Below the pieces are notes generated by a model. That model ran no database searches. It was not told where the DNA came from and worked only from the letters and a program-made list of their open reading frames with translations. A stretch of 64,000 nt of DNA from Anaeramoeba flamelloides (Eukaryota; Metamonada; Anaeramoebidae): assembly GCA_027625915.1 (NCBI GenBank), contig JANTQA010000010.1, positions 496,001 to 560,000 of the forward strand, written 5' to 3'. Made by a program: the position numbers and the translations under genes. Positions 12,235-24,410 of this stretch are shown here, piece by piece (the first letter of the stretch is position 1; each line of letters begins with the position of its first letter).

Positions 12235-12288
12235 ATGAGCAAGAAAGCAAAACTTTGTTGTGTTTGTGGAAGACCTACAAAAAAATAA
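12235..12288 (+). CDS. Very small ORF (17 aa) with a Cys cluster
   Basis: ATG in a strong A-rich context encodes MSKKAKLCCVCGRPTKK and a TAA stop. CCVCG resembles half of a zinc-binding knuckle. The 60 nt before it includes TTTTCGCGAAAA, an unusual GC-bearing palindrome here. It could be a micropeptide, a first exon whose continuation I cannot find, or chance. Confidence 0.25.
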   Translation: MSKKAKLCCVCGRPTKK

Positions 12289-12343
12289 TTTAAAAAATAA
12301 ACCTGAAAAGCTATTATTGGATTCGCATATAAAACAGTTTGAT

Positions 12344-12346
<3 letters not shown>

Positions 12347-12380
<34 letters not shown>
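12347..12380. repeat. (TA)n microsatellite
   Basis: About 17 TA units. Other runs lie at 2099-2120, 56469-56493 and 53729-53750. Confidence 0.95.
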
Positions 12381-12954
12381 TTTACTCAAAATAATAGATT
12401 TGTTTCTTTTCCTGTACTTTTCTTTTCTTTTTTTTTCATGAATCTACTTTTTGATTTTAGACTCTTTTTTTTCTTGAATTTGAAGTTTTTTTTTAGTTAT
12501 CCAAAATTTTTTGCCAGAGTCAAAATAAATAAAAGAAAAAAATAAAAACTATTTCTTTTTAAAGTAATTATTGAAAAAACAAATTGAGTACTTTATGGAG
12601 TCAAGTTGGATGAACAGAAGTAAAAGAGAAAATATTCATTAGTTTTCAATTATTTTTTTCATTTTTCAAAATGAGGATAAATATTAATTTTGAAATGATA
12701 CTTTAATCCAAAATTAATCAATATTTTCTAACCCTTTAAAGATATTTTTTTTAAAAAAAAATTTTTCAAATACACTTTTTTTTGACTAATTGTAAAATTT
12801 TTTAAAAACAAGAACTAAAAGTTGTAAAATTGAAAAAACCTATTTTTTTATTAATATTAAACATATTTCTAGATAAGATATCCTTATTTAGAAATCGGTC
12901 AAAAAAACAATTAGTAGAGACTAGTCTCTTATATAACTATGTTCAAATATATCA

Positions 12955-13280
12955 AACGAGCAAAAAAATACATAATTTAATTTATCGTTGAATCTCACAA
13001 AAATTATTGATCGATTAACTGATTATATACCATCAACTAATGGTATACACTTTTAATATTTAATAAACTCAACATTAATCTTCCACTAATCATTGAAAAT
13101 TTTTTTGTTATAAAAAAAAATAGATTAAGTAACTCAGAAAAATTAAAATGAAAACTAAAAAAAGAAAAGAGAAAGAAAAAAATAGTTTAAAAAATCAAAA
13201 TTATTTCCAAATTAAATCGAAAATGTAGAATTGTAATTCTTTCAAGTGTTTTAACTATTTCCAAAATTTTGGTATTGAGT
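12955..13280. mobile_element. Family A element, diverged copy
   Basis: Contains GAGCAAAAAAATACATAATT, ATTGATCGATTAACTGATTA, ATACCATCAACTAATGG, AATCAAAATTATTTCCAAAT and GTGTTTTAACTATTTCC in the same order as the copies at 6925 and 52110. Confidence 0.55.
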
Positions 13281-13786
13281 TCAGTAAAATTATCAAATTA
13301 TTTATTCATCATTTATAAATTCAGACAATATTAATCAATTTATTTACTAATAAGACATTATCTGTATAAAACATCTATCAGTTTTTCTAATCTTAATTTA
13401 TGAAGACTTTTTTAGCAGTGAAAATTAGTTTTAATTTTTATCTTTTTGGTTTTTAAAAAATTTTTTCCCTAAGATTTAATCAAGATAAAAGTACCAATTG
13501 AAATAAAAAAAAAAATAACTCGATTTTATTGTTTAAAAAATCATTCAAATCGCTTTCAGATTTCCAGTTTTTTAATAAAATTGCCCAAAAAAACTTTTTC
13601 CCAAAAGAAGTACTTTTTTTTTCTTCATTTTTTTGAAATAAATACAATTTATATTTTTAAATAAACACAATAGGTGTTAGTTCAATCAATTTTAAAGTTC
13701 TGCTTAATTTTTTCTTTCCAATCTACAAATAGAAGAACTTAAAAAATTAAAAAAAAATTAAACCCCACTTTTTTCGGGAATAACTT
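13280..13786. mobile_element. Family E element, copy 3 (diverged, left end unclear)
   Basis: Shares TTATTGTTTAAAAAATCATT, a CCAGTTTTTT block, a poly-T stretch and a right end ACCCCACTTTTTTCGGGAAT with the other two copies. The left end runs into a family A copy and cannot be placed exactly. Confidence 0.5.
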
Positions 13787-14045
13787 TAATCATTTTTTTT
13801 TGGAATAATTAAAACAATTGGGAGACTATTTACGAAAGTACCTTGAGCTATTAATCATGAAATAAAAACGATACAGGAGAGTTATTATTGAAAAATTGTT
13901 TATATAGATATATAATTCTAAATGGCATCACATGATTCAAAATCTCGATTAAAAAATGTTAAAACAATGAATTTTTAAAAAATAAAACAAAACAAACAAA
14001 CAAAAAAAAAAATAGTAAAAAAAATAATTATTTATATGTAGAATA

Positions 14046-17000
14046 TTAACAACAACCTTGGTTTTTTTTTTGTTCATAATCCTCATCAGAAGACGAATAA
14101 CTTTCATCATAATCGTTAATTTTTGGTTTTACTTTTCGTATTTTTTTTTCTTTTTTTTTGATAATTAATGCCCCATTTTTTACTCTTTTATAGACTTCAT
14201 TAGCAGCAGATAGAAATGCATCGTCAACCTTTTCTCCACTTTTTGCCGAGGTTTCCATATATAATAATTCTATTTATTTATTTATTTGTATTTTAAAATA
14301 TAATATTAAAAATAATAAGAAAGTTATTTTAAATTGAATATTTTCCATTCAGAAGATAGTCTTTTTTAAAAATAAAATGAAATCTTGTCGGGATCTTCTT
14401 AATTTTTTTTTTTTTAGATTGTATTATTTTCTCTGTTTTTAAATTAGTTTTTGATGTTCAAAGAAAATAGGGAAGAATGACCTTAAAAAAATATGAAAGT
14501 ATATAACAATAAAAAAATTATTATTAAAACTCAACGATTTTCTAAAAAAAGAAACACAGTTAAAATATACAAATTAAAAGTGTTTAAGGGGTTAGCGACT
14601 AACACCGAGAAGTCCACAATTAATATGTATCGTTATTGAATAGTAAATCGTATCGAGTATCCCATCGTTCAAATATCCCTCCAATTTCGATTAGTAAAAT
14701 AAACTCTTTTTCAAACAAAAGGGCACACCTCTCAAATCATCAATACCATTGAATTTGATTGTTAATAAGAGAATTGCTTATTGGTGATTTTCATTTTAAT
14801 TATTCATTTTTTCATTTTTTGTTTTTTTTATTTATCGATATTGAACAGTTGGAAAATGAAAAAAAAAACAAGAAAAGAAGAAACCAAATTGGAAATAATC
14901 TGCCAGTATCAAAATGGAAACAGTTTAAGTTTGATTTCGAATGAGCTATAAATAGGAATTTTGAAAGACCATTATTGGATTGATAATCGAACAAAGAAAA
15001 AAGAAAAATAGTGAAAAAAACAATTCCAACAAAATATCCAGATGAATTGCGGCTTTGTATTGAAAATTAGGCTTGAAAGAACAAAGGTTTGATGTGTAAA
15101 AAGTTATCAATAAAATGTAAAGAAATTTTCCCCAATTCACCTTTTTCAACTGTTTTTATTGATTTGATAATTTTTTTTCTTTACAATTTACAAAAAGAGA
15201 TTTCTCATTTCAAATAAAAGGTGACATCAATTTTTAAAATATTTAATTTTAATTTTTATTGTTTTGTTTTAATGAGTTTTAAATACCCAGTTAAGTTTTT
15301 TTATATTTTAATGAGTTTCTTATATTTTAGAATGATACTACAATTAGTTTGATTCAATTATGAATAATTCTTGGAATTTTCTGTTCCATTTTATTTGAAA
15401 AAAGTTTTTGTATGATTTGTTGTTCTAACATCAATTAAAAATGATCCTTTGTATTAGTAAAAAAAACCCAACAATTTTTGAAAAAAAGCTATATTTCGCC
15501 ATATATTTAACCGTTGAATTATCAATATTCACACTATAAAGTTGAAAAATATCTTTCTTAAATTTGTCTTGAAATGTAGATTAGTTGCTAATAAATCTAT
15601 TTTTTAAAAACATTTATATAATTAGCCAATAGATTTTTTTGACAAATTATTTCAGAAATATTTGAAATGTATTGACAATAGAGCTTGCTTTGTTGAAAGC
15701 AAACAAAAATAACCAGACTTTTGGTTTTGGTGTTAATAATTATTGAGTTAATCTTTGAAATTAAAAAATTTGAAAAAATAGTTACTTTAGGATATGGTTC
15801 TAAATATTAATTATTAAATACTGAAATACTATTATTTTGAGTTTCTATTTTTAGATTTGAAAAAGTGAATTAACAAATGAGTTTTAAAATGTTTTTTTTT
15901 GTGTTGTGATTCTTAACAAAAAATCCCATAATTTATTGTTCAATATTATTTATATTAGATTTTTTAGAATCACAGAAATAACAGAAACCATTTGAGCTAT
16001 GAAGCACTAATATCATTTAGACCCAATTACTACATACTTTCATTATAGACGAATATATTGTAACTCTAGTCCCTTAATTGTAGTATTGTTTGTTTTTTAG
16101 GTCTTAATTTGAAATTAAATTACCAAGATTTCTCCTTATAATGTAATATAAAAAAAACTTGTAAAAAATGTGTTTGCAAAGTTAGTCCCTGGTAGGGTTT
16201 TTGGGTGCACTAAAAAAACAAAAAATCAGAAAAACGTAGAATTTTGTTTTTTTGACAATTTTGTTTTTCATCCAATTTCAAAGAAAATTTGAAGAACAAG
16301 AAACAGTTGAATTAGAGGAAAGATCTAAAAGTAATAATCACAAACCATTTTCCTTTGCAAATTGTTCTCCTTCTTCTCTACTAATTTCACGGTTCTCAAT
16401 GTCAGCCTTATTCCCAATAACCACGATCAGGGAATTTGGATCAATAATATTCCTAGCTTCATCTAACCAAGTTTCTAATTGGTTATACGAAGATCTGCGA
16501 GTGATGTCAAAGACTAAAAATGTACAAGTGGCCCCTCGAAAATAGGAACGGCTAATTGCTCTAAACCTTTCTTGTCCAGCTAGTATCAATTTTGAAAGAG
16601 ATTTTAAAAACAAATAAGGAAATGAAAAGAAGAAGAAAAAAAAAAAATTAATTTCGTAAGCCTAAAAGGAGATCGAGGAAAGAAGAAAAAAGAAAAAAAA
16701 AGAATAAAAAACATACCGGTATCCCATATTTGTATTTTCACTTCTTCGTTCATGATTTCAACAACCCTTGAGGCAAATTCAACACCCTAATAAAAAAGTT
16801 TTGAGAATATTTTTTAAACTTCAGTTTGATGAAGAACAGCTTTCTCTTTAAAGAAAAAAAATTACTTACAATTGTGTGTGTGCATTCTTCAACAACTATT
16901 GTTATTATTTTAGGAGATTTTAAATTCAATATTTTAAGTTATTGATCACTAACTTTGTTATTTTGTTTGGTTAACACCCAAGCTAAATTAAAAAAAAGGT

Positions 17001-17119
17001 TTTGTGAGCTTGAAAAAGTTACATTTATTTTGAGTAAATCGACGAAGAAGTGAACTTTTTCCAGAGCCCATTGCACCAACAATGGTAAATTTAAAAACTA
17101 AGTTTGTTTGATTTGTCAT
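14046..17119 (-). CDS. RAB14: Rab GTPase, Rab14/Rab4 type, five exons
   Basis: A small GTPase that switches membrane traffic, in the endosomal/recycling Rab4-Rab14 group. Exons on the minus strand are 17023-17119, 16870-16895, 16717-16786, 16346-16579 and 14046-14269, giving 216 aa, the normal Rab length. All four introns (127, 83, 137 and 2,076 nt) are GT-AG and phases fit. Visible motifs are the P-loop GAMGSGKS, switch I/effector HTIGVEF, G3 [20 protein letters not shown]4 GNKAD, G5 METSAKSG, and a C-terminal Cys-Cys for prenylation. The segments [15 protein letters not shown] and DARN-like [10 protein letters not shown] match Rab14 most closely. Odd points are a very small 26-nt second exon, alanine in the P-loop where Rab14 has aspartate (GDMGVGKS), and a long Lys-rich then Asp/Ser/Glu-rich hypervariable tail. 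Rab4 rather than Rab14 orthology remains possible. Confidence 0.92.
14575..14700. repeat. Family D repeat, copy in Rab intron 4
   Basis: Shares with 21075-21205: GGTTAGCGACTAACACCGAG versus GATTAGTGTCCAACACTGAG, then TAAATCGT, CAAGT/CGAGT, CCAC/CCATCGTT and TTGATTAGTAAAAT-like blocks in the same order. Confidence 0.6.
15440..15900. repeat. Family J dispersed repeat, copy in Rab intron 4
   Basis: The part near 15440-15560 matches the opposite strand of 19340-19470 (TGAATATTGATAA, AAAATTGTTGGGTTTTTTTT). The part near 15770-15870 matches 24100-24190 (GAGTTTCTATTTTTAGATTT versus GGTTTCTATTTTTAGATTTG). Boundaries are uncertain. Confidence 0.45.
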
Positions 17120-19329
17120 ACAAGAAGCAAAAAATAAATAAAAAAAATGAATCTTTCAAGAATTTTTTGCAGTCAAATATCCATGAAAAAACCCAAGAAT
17201 TTAAAAGTATTTTCGACAGTTTTCATGAAGTAAATCTGAGCTAAATATTAGTTTTGGAATATTATTTGTGATGAAGAATGAATTGATATCTTTTTGTGAA
17301 TCGATATTTTCTTCATTTTGAAACTTTTTTTTTTTTTTCCATTTTTGTTTTTTCAAAATATAAAGAACTCTCAAGAGATTACACTGAGAAAGAAACCATT
17401 TGTTTACATTACTCTTAAATTATTTTGTTGAATCAAAATATTTTGAACAGTGATCAAAATAATGTAGACCCAACGACTATAATACTTGTTTCAAAATATA
17501 ATCCGTGATTTTTTTTCTTCTTGTTCCAATGCAACATCCAATTGACGTCCTAATAATAAGCCCAAGCCAAAATCAATTTTTAAGGTTAACTCCTTGTTAA
17601 TATAAGTAAATTTTAAATTATGAATATAATTTTATGAAAATTTTTCTTATTTTTTCTCAGTTTTTTTTTTGAAATTTTTTTGTTTTTTCATTTTTCTCAT
17701 TGATAAGTTAAAATAAAGTCTATTATTTGAGATGAATTTTCCTATTTGATTCTTTATTGATAGAATTTCTTTTTAAATAATTGAACTTTAAGATAACAAT
17801 ACCATAGAGAATTAGTGTTTATTGTTAGTTTCTTTGATCATTAGATTTTATCGGTCTTCTGTAACAAAAAAACACTGTATTTATTTCAAAACACTGAGTA
17901 AATTTTTCTCAACGCATTATTGTAACAAGAGTACTATAAATAAAAAACACAATCTTAATTATTTAAAATTGTTTTATCAAATTAGATTTTTCTAACAACC
18001 ATCAAACTTTTCTGGTGTGCACAAAGGCAAAGGTTACTTGTTAAAAATCTGATGTTTCTGATCAGTAAAAAAATCCTTTGAATGATTGAATTGATTAACC
18101 AGAAATTTGAAAATGGAAAATAATTGTTTAAAAATCAAAACAAATAATAAACCCAAATATTTTTATTTGTATATTAAATGTAAATTTTCGTGGCCTTTTT
18201 AAAACGGGTATAATATTCTCATTGTCTACATCCCCTTTGGATCATTTGAAGGTGTTTACTATTTTTTCGAAAAATCATAAATTTATTGATTTAATAACTT
18301 TTTGTGACTGAACTTTAATCAATGCCCATTGCACGTATATGAAATTAGTTTTTTTAAAACTGGGTAGTTGGCCTGAATAAGTATTTGTAATTGAAGTTAG
18401 CATGTAGAACATAGATATTTTTCTCTGTTATGATTGTTGTTATATTTTTAAAAATGTTTTTAAACCCCTAATTCAGTGGAAATAAACTTCATTAAATATT
18501 ATATCAATTTTTCATATTATAATATTATTAATTTTAATGATTTTAAAATATATTTAAGATAATTTTACAATTATATTCTATTTTTAAATGAGGAATAATC
18601 TTTAAATTGTTATTTTATACTTTTATTTCAATAAGTAAATCAGATTGACGAAAAAAAATGTTTAAAAATACCAGATAATCTTTAAGAAATAATATGATCT
18701 TTAATTTTTTATAAAATATATAATTTTACTATTTAAAAAATCTTCAATTCAAAATATTATTTTTCAAAAAAAAAATAAAAATTTTTCCAAGAGATTTTTA
18801 CAATATAAATTTCCCAAATTTTTTTTTAATTTATTATTTTTTCAAAAATTTATAGTTTTAAGATATTATATTTAATATATTGATTCTAATCTAAAGTTTA
18901 CCATTTCTCATCTTTCTAAATAATCTATACTTGATTGATTCGAAAAAAAAAAAAAAATTGATTTTTTCATTTTTGTCTGTAGCCTTTGTGGGAAATGGGG
19001 GCTTTTTTTTGGAAGATTCAAAATTAATAATTTTCATTTTGGTGCTTTTTTTTTAATATTTCATTTTGGAAATCTAAATTTAGAAATCAAAATAATATTA
19101 TTCTAGTATTTATTAAATAAATATTATGATCCTTCCAAAATTACAATTTTTTCTATTTTTTAATTCTCAAGATTAACACAATAGTTATTCACATAACATC
19201 ATAAAGTATGGTTATTTTTGTTTCTGGTAATGAAAGGAGATGTTTTATTGATTTGTTTCCATTCTTGAATAACATCACTCAAAACAATCTTGTCAATAAT
19301 TTTCAAAGTTTTAAAAAATAGATATATTA

Positions 19330-19480
19330 GTATCAACTGATATACATTTCGCCATAAATTTAAGAAATATATTTTGCAACTTTGGAGTCTGAATATTGAT
19401 AAAAAAATCTTTAAATATGTTTGAAAGTGGTGGTTTTATGGAAAATTGTTGGGTTTTTTTTCTAATATTGATCTTTTTTT
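19330..19480. repeat. Family J fragment in inverted orientation
   Basis: Complement of part of 15440-15560, sharing a TGAATATTGATAA block and GAAAATTGTTGGGTTTTTTT. The 69-codon minus-strand frame here derives from the repeat. Confidence 0.45.
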
Positions 19481-19634
19481 TAATTGATGAGATCAACTTT
19501 TTTACTATTTTACGTCTCAATTGTTTAGATATTTGAACAATAGAACACTTATGTGATTTACCTTTAATAACAACGTATTACACTTTAATTTTAGACTTCT
19601 TTATTGGTAGGTGTTAATCTTTTAAAAGGAAATA

Positions 19635-19950
19635 TTAATGTTTGAGTAATAAATAGGAAAAAATTTCGCTTCTTTTTCAGTTTTTTTCTATATTTGAATG
19701 AAATTCAAAAGTGTTTTCTTATTTCTTGTTTTATTAACAAAAAAAAAGTATCCAAAGAATTATTCTGTAATTGGTTTGGATTTGTGTTCTTGACTTATTT
19801 GTTTTGTCCTTTTTTGTGTATTTATTGGATTGACTATGAATCCTCAATAATGGTAGTTTTTTTCAAATTAGTTTTTGATTATAATTTTCTTATCTCGAGA
19901 GTTGATTGTTTATTCTTCTCACTCCTCAATTAAAAAACAATTTCTATTCA
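19635..19950. mobile_element. Family G element, diverged copy
   Basis: Shares GAGTAATAAATAGGAAAAAA and a centre TTGTCCTTTTTTGTGTATTT then GACTATGAATCCTCAATAA with 60060-60240. The 79-codon frame at 19694-19933 lies inside it. Confidence 0.5.
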
Positions 19951-20059
19951 ATTTGATTTCATTCTCTACTTTCTTAAAGCACTAAATATCTCAATCCTTT
20001 CCAAATTAATTTTTATTTTTTTTTAAAGTCTACCTATCTTCAACAACTAAATCTTTCAA

Positions 20060-20626
20060 ATGGTACGTGTTTCCGTTTTACATGATTGTTTATTAACAAT
20101 GAGAAATGCTGAAAAAAGAGGAAAAAGACAAGTCCTTATTAGACCAGCATCAAAAGTTATCATCAAATTTTTACAAGTTATGATGAAGCATGGTAAAAAC
20201 CTCATTTAATTTTCATACTCACAAAACAGTCTTTTTTTGAGAACAACAAAGAGAGTGTTTGTTTAAAACTTTTTGTTTTATAATTTTTGCTTTTTATATT
20301 TTTTTATTTTCTTTCACAACAAAAAAAAAAAACAAAAACCAAAACAAAAAAAAAACAAAAAAAAAGGATATATTGGAGAATTTGAAGTAATCGATGATCG
20401 AAGAGCCGGAAAAATTGTTGTTAATCTAATTGGAAGAATTAACAAATGTGGATGTATCAGTCCAAGATTTGATGTAAAAGTAAAAGAGATCGAAAAATGG
20501 GTCAATAATTTATTACCATCCAGACAATTTGGATTCATTGTTTTAACCACTTCTTATGGAATCATGGATCACGAAGAAGCAAGAAAAAAGCATACTGGTG
20601 GAAAGATTCTTGGATACTTCTACTAA
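20060..20626 (+). CDS. RPS15A: 40S ribosomal protein uS8 (RPS15A/RPS22), two exons
   Basis: A structural protein of the small ribosomal subunit that binds 18S rRNA. Exon 1 is 20060-20192, the intron 20193-20366 (174 nt, GT-AG) and exon 2 20367-20626. The product is 130 aa, exactly the length of human RPS15A. Exon 1 begins [20 protein letters not shown] and ends MMKHG. Exon 2 continues [20 protein letters not shown] and contains [49 protein letters not shown] and the terminal FY. The ATG lies just after a pyrimidine-rich stretch (about 19960-20055) of the kind often seen before ribosomal protein genes. A long A-rich tract forms the 3' part of the intron instead of a clear polypyrimidine tract. 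No unusual changes are visible. Confidence 0.97.
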
Positions 20627-21074
20627 AAGAATAAACACTTTTTTTTTTTTTTCCATTTTTATTTTCACAAACAAAGAGGAATGGATCAACCTACAAAAGT
20701 CAAGCAAAACTTTCAAAAAATAATTACTTATAAATAAAATTAGAATGCCCATCAAAATTTTATTGTTTCAAAAAACTTGAAACAGGAGGATCAATAATTT
20801 TTTTTTTTTTATTATTTTTTGTTTGAATGCAGATCATGTCCTACTACAAATAATATTCAAGAAATGGTCCGTCACATAACTTTATTTTTGAGGAAATATG
20901 TTTTGATTGTTTAATTTATATTTCAAAAGATTTCTCCATAATTATCTTTCCACTTGTTGTGGTGTGTGTACCATTTAGATTTTTGAACCAAGATTCAAAA
21001 TCAAAGATTGGGTGTGTGCTCCAAATTCCAATTAAGGCTAGAAACTTATCAAAAAAAAAAAAATTTCTGTACTT

Positions 21075-21205
21075 GTAAATGGTGTTTTAATGGATTAGTG
21101 TCCAACACTGAGATATCTAAAATTAGAGTGTGTTGCTATTGTAGGTAAATCGTCTCAAGTGCTCCACTGTTAGAAATAATTGAAAAATTTGATTAGTAAA
21201 ATTTC
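21075..21205. repeat. Family D repeat, copy downstream of uS8
   Basis: Second copy of the segment at 14575-14700, ending with the shared GATTAGTAAAAT block. The following sequence to about 21420 also resembles 15540-15640. Confidence 0.6.
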
Positions 21206-21439
21206 ACTAATGTTGATCTAATGACTTTAAAAAGATCTCCTATCGAGTAAAGAACTCAAAGAATTTAAGAAAATAATATGAGATAAATTTAAAAGTTGAA
21301 TCATCTCATCTAAACATTTTGAAATGGAAAAATAACTTTGTTAAATTTGTATGAAAATGGAGATTAGTTGATAATAAATTCGATTTTTTTCGAAAACTAA
21401 ATAACGATTGTGAAAAAAATTTGGGTCATTAAAGAAAAT

Positions 21440-22235
21440 ATGTCAAGTAAAAATTTGTTTTCGTTTTTTAAATAGTAAATATTAGCAAAATTATTTTTGA
21501 TCAAAGTAAAATTTTATGAACAAATCTTATATTTAAGAAAAACTAAAGTAACAACCAATCATAATTTTCAAGAAAAAATATTATTTCATTGCATTTTGAT
21601 GTTTTGGGATTGCTTTGTTACACTATAAATGTAAAAATTGAATTTTAATTGCAAAATTTTACGATAAATAAGAATAATATTTAATAGGAAATATTCAAAT
21701 CTTTTTAATTCAATAAGATATTTATCATTTTTAGATAAAGTGGATTTATCAAGATTAATCTTAAATACCCTTTTAAACCAAATTGAATCAAATAATGTTC
21801 CAAAAAAAGAGATTTTTTTCAAAAGAGATTGATTTTCATTAATTTTTTAATCGAGACTTCAAAATAAGTAAATACTAAGATTTTAAAAACCCTTTAGTTT
21901 CTAAAAATCCCCATAGGGACCTTAATTTAATAGGATTATTTATTTTTGGTCTTTTCAAACAGTCATGAACTTGATCTTGGAATGTAATATAATAAAAAAA
22001 AATCAAAATTTTTAGGAAATTTTACAATTAAAATTCATTTTTTAAATTTTTGGTTTTCCAAAGTAATTCCAAAGCATCAAAATGCAATGAAATAATATTT
22101 TTTCTTGAAAATTATGATTGGTTGTGACTTTGGTTTTTCTTAAATGTAATATTTGTTCATAAAATTTTACTTTGATCAAAAATAATTTTGCTAATATTTG
22201 TTATTTAAAAAACCAAAACAAATTTTTGATTTTAC
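21440..22235. repeat. Large inverted repeat (family H foldback), arms about 165 bp
   Basis: The arm at about 21450-21620 is the near-perfect complement of the arm at about 22065-22230. A block of about 43 nt starting CATAATTTTCAAGAAAAAAT shows no mismatch, and I estimate over 90% identity across the arm. A 440-nt A/T-rich spacer separates them. No protein is visible. Confidence 0.85.
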
Positions 22236-22773
22236 CTATTTTTTTTAATAACCAAAAAATATTTCACCAAGGTATTTTTTTATTATTTTGAAGGGTTTAA
22301 ATTAATTTCCTATAACAATTGTTAGATTTTCTTCATTTTCTAAGAAATAATCACTTTTAGAAACAAAAAAGGTATAAAGGTGTCTGTGTTAACTTTACAA
22401 TAATTTAGAAGAATTAAGTAAAATCTTTTATTTTTCCTCAAATTCTTCGATACCTCCTCGAAAGTATTGAACATTTTTTAAAAATTTTTCTGTCAGAAAA
22501 AAAAATTATTTTTTAAATATAAACAAGAATTTTAAAAAATGTAGTTAGTTGTTCTTTTTTTTACTTTTTATTTGGAAAATAAATAGAATTAAGAGATAAA
22601 ACAGTAAAATTCAAAAAAAAAACCATTATCTTTACCAAAATTTAAAAGAATTGTGTTAAAACTTTGATATTACTTTTTTCATCTGAATACCAGATAATAT
22701 AAGCAATTTATGACACTATACAACAGTTTGTAACAATATACAGCACTTTCCCGATGAATATACTGTTTCTTTA

Positions 22774-23352
22774 AGATATTTCCAAAAATGGTGCAAATCC
22801 ATTGTAAAATATCTTTATTAAACCAATCTTCAAAAAAGAATTTAAATATTTGTTACGTTAACAGCCATTATTTATTCATTATTGATAATAAATCAATTTG
22901 TTTCTTCATGAATAAAATATATTAAAATTTCTGATTTGATATTAAATGATAAAGTGTAGGAGTAAAAATGGTGTTGATTATTTTCTTTTTGATCAAAAAA
23001 ATTTTCATATCAGGTTTTAATCTTGGAAAAATTCTCAATAGAATTGAAAAAATATACCTACATTTTATTGTTTAAAAAATCATTTGTTTACTTATTACAT
23101 GTCCAGTTGTTTTATTGGAATCTGTCATACATTTCTTTCTTTCAAAATAAGTGCTATTTTTTTTTTTTACATTTTTTGGAAATATTACATCCAATATATA
23201 TTTAAATAAATTTATCAAGTCATTTATTTCAATCGATATTAATATTAAAATTACTTTGGTAATTTCAATTAATGGATACTTTCACTAACAAAGAAGATTA
23301 TTTATGAAATATTAAAAAAAAAAAATAAAACCCCTTTTTTTCTTGAATATCT
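22774..23352. mobile_element. Family E element, copy 2 (uninterrupted, 579 bp)
   Basis: Left end AGATATTTCCAAAAATGG and right end complementary to TTTCTTGAATATCT, flanked by TA. Shared blocks with copy 1 include CAATTTGTTTCTT, AATAAAATATATTAAAATTT, TTATTTTCTTTTTGATC and AAAAATCATTTGTTT. Copy 2 shows what the site looked like before family B entered copy 1. Confidence 0.75.
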
Positions 23353-23689
23353 TAGAATATTATTAAATCTAATACTTTGAAAATCTCTTTATATTTTCAC
23401 TCATAACCATTTATTATTAAGTTTTATCAAAGATTATTTCGATTTACTTTAAATAGTTTTAATTTTTATATTTTCAATTTAACCTTTTCAATTTTTTTTT
23501 TTTTTGAAAATTTTAATTTATCTAAAATGTTCTCAACACCTAGAAGTACTTTTTTTTTTTTTTGATTTTATATCTTCTTATTTCTCTTGATATTATAAAT
23601 TAGTCAAGTTTCATTTTACTTTGGTAAATTTTTCTTGTCAAATGTTGATTAATAATTATTAAAAAAAAAAAAATTGACGTGGTTATTCA

Positions 23690-24190
23690 TTCACAAGTAA
23701 TTGGGCTAAAATATTTAGATATTGGATGATGAATAACTGATAAATATAAAAATTAGTTAATTTTGATTTGTAAATTTCTATTTTTAACCCATTGGTTAGC
23801 TTTTTTTATGTTAAAAATTATTCATTTTTCTTAACAATATTTTTACATATTTCATATTTTTATTTTTAATTTTTTTTTTTTTCTAACGGAATTCATAAAT
23901 ATTTAAAATACAACAGATTGTTTGTTTTGAGTGTTTTTAAAAAAAAAAAAATAAATAATCTACTAAAAGATTATTTTTACAAATTGTTTTCTATATTTGA
24001 AATATATCGAAAATAAAACAAGTTATATTGAAAGTGCATTACTTTCCGTCCTTAGGGTTCGTAAAATAATATTATTTAGTAAATATTGCAAAGTAAAAAA
24101 TTGTAAAATGAGTTACTTTTAGAGTTTCGAATATTTAAATTTTAATTATCAAATGATATTAATTTGGTTTCTATTTTTAGATTTGGTAAA
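23690..24190. repeat. Family J dispersed repeat, second copy
   Basis: Shares AGTTACTTTTAGAG-like, AATATTAATTATCAAATGAT-like and TTTCTATTTTTAGATTTG blocks with 15690-15870. The left boundary is not visible. Confidence 0.4.
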
Positions 24191-24410
24191 TTAATTCACA
24201 AAAAAAAAAAATTAAAAAATTTTAAATTTATATTGTGGTCAGAACACACCTGCAAATATGAAACTTTAAACAATTAGTGAAAATAATATTGATTAAAAAA
24301 TATAAAAGATTTTTGGATAAATATGATAAATTGATAATCTACTTTGTTTACCTCTTGCTCCTCGTATTAAATGATTACAAATTTATCTTCTTGCTTGGAA
24401 TCCTATTATA

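Larger units (their letters stand above)
9922..14045. other. Intergenic region between RPN10 and the Rab gene, convergent
   Basis: Both neighbours end here. It holds two family F copies, one family B copy, the 17-codon Cys ORF, a TA microsatellite, a family A copy and a family E copy. About 12400-12950 and 13790-14045 show nothing beyond A/T-rich sequence. Confidence 0.6.
14270..16345 (-). other. 2,076-nt fourth intron of the Rab gene
   Basis: The donor GTTTGT follows FAKEN plus one base and the acceptor AG at 14270-14271 precedes the LLYMETSAK exon. It holds a family D copy near 14575-14700, a family J stretch (15440-15900) and otherwise A/T-rich sequence. I see no separate gene in it. The 60- to 67-codon frames in 14759-15149 consist of F/K/I/N runs and are not supported. 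Confidence 0.85.
17120..20059. other. Divergent intergenic region between the Rab gene and uS8
   Basis: 2.9 kb separates two outward-facing starts, so both promoters should lie here. Family J and G fragments occupy 19330-19950. Between 17130 and 19300 I see no gene or repeat I can name. The stretch CCAATGCAACATCCAATTGA (about 17525) stands out only by base composition. Confidence 0.5.

Noticed and set aside
19694-19933. 79-codon hydrophobic ORF
   Set aside because: It lies within a family G repeat, and the matching repeat at 60050 does not keep the frame.
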